NCBI GenBank assembly: GCA_002309425.1
Contig: DBXD01000001.1
Coordinates: 1-27,088, forward strand
Source: Cyanobacteria bacterium UBA1221
Lineage (GTDB): Bacteria; Cyanobacteriota; Vampirovibrionia; Gastranaerophilales; Gastranaerophilaceae
Direction of reading: 5' to 3'
Length of the DNA: 27,088 bases
Shown here: positions 22,615 through 27,088 of the stretch, piece by piece
Numbering within the stretch: the stretch's first letter is position 1
Layout of the letters: each line of letters begins with the position of its first letter
Made by a program: the position numbers and the translations under genes
Notes under the pieces: generated by a model
The model's input: the letters and a program-made list of their open reading frames with translations, nothing else
What the model was told of the DNA's origin: nothing
Database searches by the model: none

Positions 22615-22644
22615 ATTATACCTCATATATATAAATAAAAACAA
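22615..22644 (-). promoter_or_regulatory. Promoter of the 59-residue gene, leaderless type
   Basis: On the minus strand: TTGTTT (plus 22639-22644), an 18-base spacer, TATAAT (plus 22615-22620), then 6 bases to the ATG. No Shine-Dalgarno site (the gap reads TACGGC). Confidence 0.55.
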
Positions 22645-22752
22645 TGAAATTGAAAAAATTGCCACATTGCCGTATATAAAAAGTATATAATTTACAATTC
22701 TTAATAAAAATTTATTTAATCATTACAAAATGTGTAGAATGTAAATAAAAAT

Positions 22753-23664
22753 TTATGCTCTGGGATGAGTTTCGTTATAAACGTCTTTTAAGTGTTGAGA
22801 GGATATGTGGGTGTATATTTGGGTATTAGAGATGCTTGCGTGTCCCAAAAGCTCCTGTACAACCCTTAAATCAGCACCGTTTTCAATTAAGTGAGTCGCA
22901 AAACTGTGCCTGAATACGTGCGGAGTAACGTGTTTGGGCAAATCGATTTTTTCAACCACACTGTTTATAACATTTCTGACTGTTTTAGGCTGTAAACGAT
23001 AGCCGGTATTATTTATAAACACAGGTGAATCATCATTTTCATTAACTTCATATCCTTTTGCGACAAGCGGTCTTGCGGATTCTATATACCGTTCAAGATA
23101 GGATTTTGCTCTGTCGGAAACAAGGATAATACGTTCTTTTGCCCCTTTACCAAAAACCCGGATTTCATTTTCGTCTAAATTTAAATCTTCAAAATTTAGC
23201 CCGCTAAGCTCTGAAATACGCATTCCTGTTGCCCATAGAAGCTCCAGTATTGTTTTGTTCCTGTACCCGGCAGGAGTATCAATTTTTATATTGTTCAAAA
23301 TTTGTTCAACCTCATACGTTGTGAGGAATTTTGGCAAACTTCTAGGTCGTTTGGGGGAATTTAAGTTGCTCGCCGGATTAGAATCGACCTTTTTTTCCCT
23401 GTAAAGGTATTTATAAAAGGTTCTCAGGGAAGAAATTTTTCTCGAAATTGTTGTTTTTTTGTATTCAAATTTTTGAATAAAATGTAAATATTCACGAACT
23501 TTTGAAAAAGAAACTTCTTCACACGATTCTTCGTCCAGCCAAATTAAAAAGTCCAGAATATCGGTACAATATGCTTTTGCGGTATGTTTGGAAAAATTTC
23601 TTTCAATAAGTATATACGATTTAAATCCTTCCAAATCAATTTTCGAATTTTTGTTTAACCCCAT
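22753..23664 (-). CDS. xerC: Tyrosine recombinase XerC/XerD type
   Basis: The 303-residue protein has the normal length for Xer recombinases, which resolve chromosome dimers at dif. Residues about 8-95 form the SAM-like core-binding domain. The catalytic domain shows Arg149 (ATGMRISELSGL), a Lys in GKGAKER (173-177), His249 and Arg252 (HVFRHSFATHL), His275 (LLGHASI) and the nucleophile Tyr284 (TQIYTHIS). All catalytic residues are present. No second recombinase, integrase cargo or attachment site is seen nearby, so a housekeeping role is more likely than a mobile element. AAGG lies a few bases before the ATG, and TATAAT at plus 23695-23700 is a likely -10 box. Whether it is XerC or XerD needs a genome-wide comparison. 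Confidence 0.92.
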   Translation of the reverse strand: MGLNKNSKIDLEGFKSYILIERNFSKHTAKAYCTDILDFLIWLDEESCEEVSFSKVREYLHFIQKFEYKKTTISRKISSLRTFYKYLYREKKVDSNPASNLNSPKRPRSLPKFLTTYEVEQILNNIKIDTPAGYRNKTILELLWATGMRISELSGLNFEDLNLDENEIRVFGKGAKERIILVSDRAKSYLERYIESARPLVAKGYEVNENDDSPVFINNTGYRLQPKTVRNVINSVVEKIDLPKHVTPHVFRHSFATHLIENGADLRVVQELLGHASISNTQIYTHISSQHLKDVYNETHPRA

Positions 23665-23675
23665 TTGTTACCTTA

Positions 23676-23704
23676 TTGATTTTTTCAAATAACTATTATA
23701 CAAT
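23676..23704 (+). promoter_or_regulatory. Promoter of the large TPR gene, overlapping the xerC promoter
   Basis: Plus strand: TTGATT at 23676-23681, 17 bases, TACAAT at 23699-23704. The opposing xerC -10 box (TATAAT on the minus strand) occupies 23695-23700, so the two promoters share bases and probably compete. Confidence 0.5.
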
Positions 23705-23744
23705 ATACTCAAAAGAATTAAAATAGTAAAGGGAAAAAATAACC

Positions 23745-25568
23745 ATGAATTACAAGAAACTGCTCATAGCATCATTCATTTGTGCAAGTATTTTAACTGT
23801 TTCTCCCGCATTTTCGGAAGAATTGCAAGCACAGGTTGCGAAAAGTGATGTTGCACCTAATGTATATCACAGATATGCTCCAATCAGCAAAATGATTGAG
23901 TACCATAATTATGATGAAGCTGATAATGCTTTAAAATATGCTTTAAAACTTCATCCGGAAGATATAGAAGCACAAAGTTTAAGAATTTTGTGGATGGCGT
24001 ACCAGCAAAAGTTAGCTCCGGCTCAGGCAGAGTTGGATACTTTGTTGGCAAAATATCCTGATTATGCTCCGTTACACTATGCGCAGGGTATGGTTTATCT
24101 GAAACGCCGTACATCTTCTGATGTTACTTATATCCGTGATTCTAAAGATTTGTTAAATGATGCAATAAAAGAATTTGTAAAAGCTGTAAATATTAACGGT
24201 AATTACTATCAGGCTTATAATTCAATGGGTATTGCAACATTGCTGCTTGGTAATAAAGAAGATGCAAAACAGTTATTCCAGACTGCAATAAATATAAACC
24301 CGAATTTTGCAAACGCATACGACAATTTGGGTAACCTCGAATTGATAAACGGTAATTTGAGTGAAGCAGAAAGATATTTAATGCAATCTCTGAAATGTAA
24401 TTCACACAACCCGACTGCAATGTATCACTTGGGTCAGGTTGCAGCCCGTCAAAAAGATTACAATAAAGCTTTAACTTGGTTAAACCACTCTTTGCATATC
24501 AATCCGAATTCAAATCCGGCATTGACATTGCAGGGTGAATGCTATTTGGTACAGGGTAACCAGGCTGCCGCTATTAATTCATTCAAGAAAGCAATTACTG
24601 CAAAACCTGAAAATACCCGCCCTTACATCAATTTGGCAAACATATATGAAAAACGTTCCGATGCGGAATTTGCGATTGAACAGTTAAAGACTGCTATTGC
24701 AATTAACCCGGGATATAGCGATGCTATTATGAGGGTTGCTGATTTGTCATTGGAAGAAAGAAAATATTATCAGGCTTTGGATTACTATTCAAAATTAGTT
24801 AATGACAGCGTTTACGGAAATGATGCAATCGTTGGTCTTGCTAATACTTACTATGAAATGTCCAAAGATAAAGGCGACAGCGGAAGATTTACAACAAATA
24901 AAGAGTTGTATATGGCTTACGACTACATAAACGAAGCTATCAAACGTGTTCCTAACAGATTGGACTTCCATCTTGCAAAAATTAAACTTGCAAAATTGAC
25001 TCACCAGTTGCCTATGACAAAAGACAGTATTAATTACATTATTCAGTCAACAGGCAATTCTGTAATGGATAACGTTATTAAAGGTGAAGCATATTTAGCA
25101 TTGGGTCGTGAAAGTGATGCTGTTTACACATTCGAAAATGCCGTAAATTTTGCGGATAATGTTCAAGACGAGTTGTACTTAGCAGAAATTCTTGTTCATA
25201 ACAAACAGTTTAGAACGGCTCGTACAGCTTTGAAGAAAGCTTTAATGCAGGATCCCAACAATGTAATTGCTAAAAACGGTATTGCATATATAGATTTGTG
25301 TGAAACAAAATCTAATGAATTCTTTGATATTGCTCAGAGAGAATACAAAGAAGGTAACTATGCATCAGCTATTGAATACTGTAATAAAGCAATTGACTTC
25401 TATCACAACAGTCCTGACATTACTAAGTTAAAAGCAATGTCGTTTGAAAAGGAATTGAATTATCAGGGTGCTATCAAGTATTATTCTCAATACTTACAGA
25501 TGAGTCCTGATGCTCAGGATGCAAACTACATTCATTCCTTAATTGAAAGATACAGACAGAAAGTATAA
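23745..25568 (+). CDS. Exported TPR-repeat protein, 607 residues
   Basis: A signal peptide (MNYKKLLIASFICASILTVS, cleavage after about residue 24-25, AFS|EE) is followed by about ten or more tetratricopeptide repeats across the rest of the protein. Examples are AYNSMGIATLLLGNKEDAKQ, AYDNLGNLELINGNLSEAER and TALKKALMQDPNNVIAKNGI. Such proteins act as periplasmic or outer-membrane scaffolds, for instance in secretion, pilus or envelope assembly; the partner is unknown. AAAGGG lies 11 bases before the ATG. Codon use differs from neighbours: it favours GGT, GCT, CGT, AAC and TTC, the pattern of a highly expressed gene. No membrane helix beyond the signal. Confidence 0.9.
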   Translation: MNYKKLLIASFICASILTVSPAFSEELQAQVAKSDVAPNVYHRYAPISKMIEYHNYDEADNALKYALKLHPEDIEAQSLRILWMAYQQKLAPAQAELDTLLAKYPDYAPLHYAQGMVYLKRRTSSDVTYIRDSKDLLNDAIKEFVKAVNINGNYYQAYNSMGIATLLLGNKEDAKQLFQTAININPNFANAYDNLGNLELINGNLSEAERYLMQSLKCNSHNPTAMYHLGQVAARQKDYNKALTWLNHSLHINPNSNPALTLQGECYLVQGNQAAAINSFKKAITAKPENTRPYINLANIYEKRSDAEFAIEQLKTAIAINPGYSDAIMRVADLSLEERKYYQALDYYSKLVNDSVYGNDAIVGLANTYYEMSKDKGDSGRFTTNKELYMAYDYINEAIKRVPNRLDFHLAKIKLAKLTHQLPMTKDSINYIIQSTGNSVMDNVIKGEAYLALGRESDAVYTFENAVNFADNVQDELYLAEILVHNKQFRTARTALKKALMQDPNNVIAKNGIAYIDLCETKSNEFFDIAQREYKEGNYASAIEYCNKAIDFYHNSPDITKLKAMSFEKELNYQGAIKYYSQYLQMSPDAQDANYIHSLIERYRQKV

Positions 25569-25583
25569 GTAGCATAGTCAAAA

Positions 25584-25850
25584 ATGGCAAAATTTGATAT
25601 TCGCACATCGTTTGAAATATTCTGGAGAGAGCCCTTGAGTATTTTGAAAGAGGGCTTGTTTCGGGTTGTTAATATTCAGTCGGCAGAAAGTATTGAGCAA
25701 AGGAAGTCTGCCGTGAATATTGACTTTATGAAAGATGGTAAGACTCAAATTACCGTTGTGAATAGTGATAAGATGTACGGACTGTTTCAGACCGTTCTTA
25801 TGAAAAAGAGAATGCGTGATTCCATAGAACGAGCATTGATGCTGAAATAA
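25584..25850 (+). CDS. Small hypothetical protein, 88 residues
   Basis: Not recognised. It starts 15 bases after the TPR gene with no evident Shine-Dalgarno site and opens with MAKFDIRTSFEIFWREPLSI. A probable helix-strand-strand-helix layout (SAVNIDFMKDGKTQITVVNS in the middle, KKRMRDSIERALMLK at the end), basic overall. Same direction as the TPR gene and engB. It could depend on read-through from the TPR gene. No signal peptide. Confidence 0.7.
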   Translation: MAKFDIRTSFEIFWREPLSILKEGLFRVVNIQSAESIEQRKSAVNIDFMKDGKTQITVVNSDKMYGLFQTVLMKKRMRDSIERALMLK

Positions 25851-25878
25851 ATAAAAAGAGGCGATTTATACTTTTTTA

Positions 25879-25887
25879 TGTTATATT
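25879..25887 (+). promoter_or_regulatory. Extended -10 promoter of engB, leaderless type
   Basis: TGTTATATT with hexamer TATATT at 25882-25887, 6 bases before the ATG at 25894. No Shine-Dalgarno site in the gap (GGCTGT). Confidence 0.5.
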
Positions 25888-25893
25888 GGCTGT

Positions 25894-26472
25894 ATGGCAG
25901 AGAAATTTTTGAGTGGAAAATTTATCATAAGTGCAGAAAAATTGTCGCAATGTCCGACATTCAATTTGCCTGAATTTCCGCTTCTCGGGCGTTCAAATGT
26001 CGGGAAATCCTCATTTATAAACGGGATTGCAAATCACAGAAAACTTGCCAAAACATCTAATACCCCAGGAAAAACTCGGCTTATAAACTTTTTTGATTTT
26101 TCGGGTAAGTTTATGATTGCAGATTTACCCGGATATGGTTATGCTAAAGTGTCAAAAGAGGCCCAGAACAAGTGGCAGAAGTATTTGGAAGAATACCTTT
26201 TGAAGCGTGAAGAAATTTGCTCGCTTATCCAGTTTATTGACGGGCGGCACGAAATTCAGAAGAACGATTATCAGATGAGAGAATGGGTTATGGCATATAA
26301 TTTGCCGATAATTACCATTGTGACCAAAATGGATTATGTCCCCAAAAATAAGACTTTAAATGTTATAAAAAGTGTTGAAAAAGAATTTGGCGGTGTTGTT
26401 TTACCTTTCAGCGCAACCGATAACCGCTATAATGAACAGATTTTAGCAACGTTGTCAGAACTGTCCGAATAA
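25894..26472 (+). CDS. engB: Ribosome-biogenesis GTP-binding protein EngB (YsxC/YihA)
   Basis: The 192-residue protein is of normal EngB length. GTPase motifs: GRSNVGKSSF (G1), NTPGKTRLINFF with the G2 Thr, DLPGYGYAKV (G3), TKMD (G4) and the FSAT-type G5. EngB acts in late assembly of the 50S ribosomal subunit in the cytosol and is usually essential. It has its own leaderless-type promoter. Like lepA in this window it is a translation GTPase whose own mRNA is predicted to be leaderless. Confidence 0.97.
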   Translation: MAEKFLSGKFIISAEKLSQCPTFNLPEFPLLGRSNVGKSSFINGIANHRKLAKTSNTPGKTRLINFFDFSGKFMIADLPGYGYAKVSKEAQNKWQKYLEEYLLKREEICSLIQFIDGRHEIQKNDYQMREWVMAYNLPIITIVTKMDYVPKNKTLNVIKSVEKEFGGVVLPFSATDNRYNEQILATLSELSE

Positions 26473-26519
26473 TAAAGCATTGTAAAGGCAAGCCTATGTC
26501 CGTGCTGTATTTGAATTGG

Positions 26520-26549
26520 TTGACTAAAGTAAACCCTATCGTCTATAAG
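26520..26549 (+). promoter_or_regulatory. Orphan promoter-like site pointing into the 3' end of a minus-strand gene
   Basis: TTGACT at 26520-26525, 18 bases, TATAAG at 26544-26549. No annotated plus-strand gene follows; a transcript starting near 26556 would run antisense into the small membrane-protein gene that ends at 26599. Only a 9-codon frame (ATG at 26591, MGFIYLCGD) follows. Confidence 0.4.
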
Positions 26550-26598
26550 AGCTTATTAAACAGATTATATATTTTGAAAATTAAAAGAGAAATGGGGT

Positions 26599-26976
26599 TT
26601 ATTTATCTTTGCGGTGACTGAATTTTGAAGCCCCGTCCATTGCAAATTTCATAATCCCAAAAGACCCTAAAGTTTCAACTAAAAATCCTATGGCAAAAAC
26701 CAACTTATTATTTGATGATTTGAAAACTTTATTTGCAAGGTTTTCTTTTCTCAGGACATATTTGCAAAATCCTGCTGCAAGATTCCTGCAATCTTTTGTA
26801 AAAGTTTTGGCACATTCTTTTGCTGTTTTTATAAAGGTATCTTTTCTTAAATTCTTGTTTACCAAAGCTTCACTTAAAATATAAGAGCCTGCTAATAACG
26901 GTGCACTTGCAACAGCCCACCTTGTATTTTTACGTTTTTCCGATTGAGGAATATGTCCCTGAAAACTAACATTCAT
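26599..26976 (-). CDS. Small membrane protein, 125 residues
   Basis: Not recognised. The frame is open for 16 more codons, but ATG 26976 (MNVSFQGHIPQSEKRKNTRW) is preferred. AAGGG lies 8 bases before it, and the N-terminus then carries the VSFQG tag also seen as VSFQK in the radical-SAM protein of this window. Two hydrophobic stretches, WAVASAPLLAGSYILSEALV and LVFAIGFLVETLGSFGIMKF, may cross or touch the membrane, separated by a Lys-rich loop. TATAAT on the minus strand at plus 27026-27031 is a likely -10 box. Confidence 0.72.
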   Translation of the reverse strand: MNVSFQGHIPQSEKRKNTRWAVASAPLLAGSYILSEALVNKNLRKDTFIKTAKECAKTFTKDCRNLAAGFCKYVLRKENLANKVFKSSNNKLVFAIGFLVETLGSFGIMKFAMDGASKFSHRKDK

Positions 26977-27025
26977 ACCTGCTACCCTTTTTTGTCTACC
27001 ACTATACTGTTTATAAAACACCAAA

Positions 27026-27054
27026 ATTATATTTTTTGCTTTTTTTTTGATTAA
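27026..27054 (-). promoter_or_regulatory. Promoter candidate of the small membrane-protein gene
   Basis: On the minus strand: TTAATC (plus 27049-27054), 17 bases, TATAAT (plus 27026-27031). The predicted leader is about 45 bases and includes AAGGG as ribosome site. The -35 match is weak. Confidence 0.4.
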
Positions 27055-27088
27055 TTTTTACATAAATTAACAGGGTACTGCAGTACAG

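Noticed and set aside
22660..22752. A dif-like site near xerC (TATATA-rich imperfect inverted repeat around 22672-22700)
   Set aside because: Only the central TATATA half-sites match; the conserved arms of dif are not recognisable and AT-rich DNA gives such symmetry often.
22753..23664. The Xer-type recombinase as the integrase of a mobile element
   Set aside because: Length and residues fit a housekeeping XerC/D; no attachment repeats, tRNA gene or cargo genes are present nearby.

Overview
The window is a dense, AT-rich bacterial chromosome segment: 33 protein genes plus one RNA gene, and no gene-free gap longer than about 190 bases. I infer a gut-type member of Gastranaerophilales (Melainabacteria/Vampirovibrionia, the non-photosynthetic sister group of Cyanobacteria). 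The grounds are the low GC, several N-termini of the MKV...F type, a Clp N domain that reads like cyanobacterial ClpC, and a lineage-looking CX3CX2C radical-SAM protein. This placement is by recognition, not by a tree. I see no tRNA, rRNA, CRISPR array, transposase or prophage gene.

Layout. (1) 1-4628: the tail of an unknown gene, a WYL-domain regulator, then a separately promoted unit of a MotA/ExbB-type channel protein and a MotB/OmpA-type partner (a ZorA/ZorB-like pair), a UPF0210 (DUF711) protein whose start overlaps the end of the ZorB-like gene, and a 116-residue unknown. (2) 4633-5183: RNase P RNA with its promoter, then an unrecorded 50-codon ORF. (3) 5197-7976, minus strand: a 165-residue protein with EF-hand-like loops and two paralogous radical SAM/SPASM enzymes, all under one near-consensus promoter; this looks like a peptide or protein modification cassette. 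(4) 8166-13025: Nudix ADP-ribose pyrophosphatase and HAD phosphatase (overlapping ATGA), an opposing radical-SAM protein, a small protein and lepA. (5) 13093-14941: three tandem paralogues made of Gly-spaced beta repeats. (6) 14923-18139: a TPR protein diverging from an operon of two exported paralogues plus an octanoyltransferase. (7) 18233-21457: a HEAT-repeat protein, a metzincin without signal peptide, folK and a YhiN-type flavoprotein. (8) 21506-23664, minus strand: a stand-alone Clp N domain fused to membrane segments, a 59-residue protein and xerC. (9) 23745-27088: a large exported TPR protein, an 88-residue protein, engB, and a small membrane protein on the minus strand.

Three things stand out. 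First, a WYL regulator next to a Zorya-like ion-driven motor pair with none of the known Zorya effector genes, translationally coupled to a UPF0210 gene. Second, nine transcription units have a good -10 box ending exactly 6 or 7 bases before the ATG and no Shine-Dalgarno sequence, which predicts widespread leaderless mRNAs, while downstream operon genes keep strong Shine-Dalgarno sites. Third, a membrane-anchored Clp N domain lacking any ATPase, and a compact EF-hand-like/twin-SPASM cassette.

All coordinates of promoters and hairpins were read by eye; no search or folding program was run.
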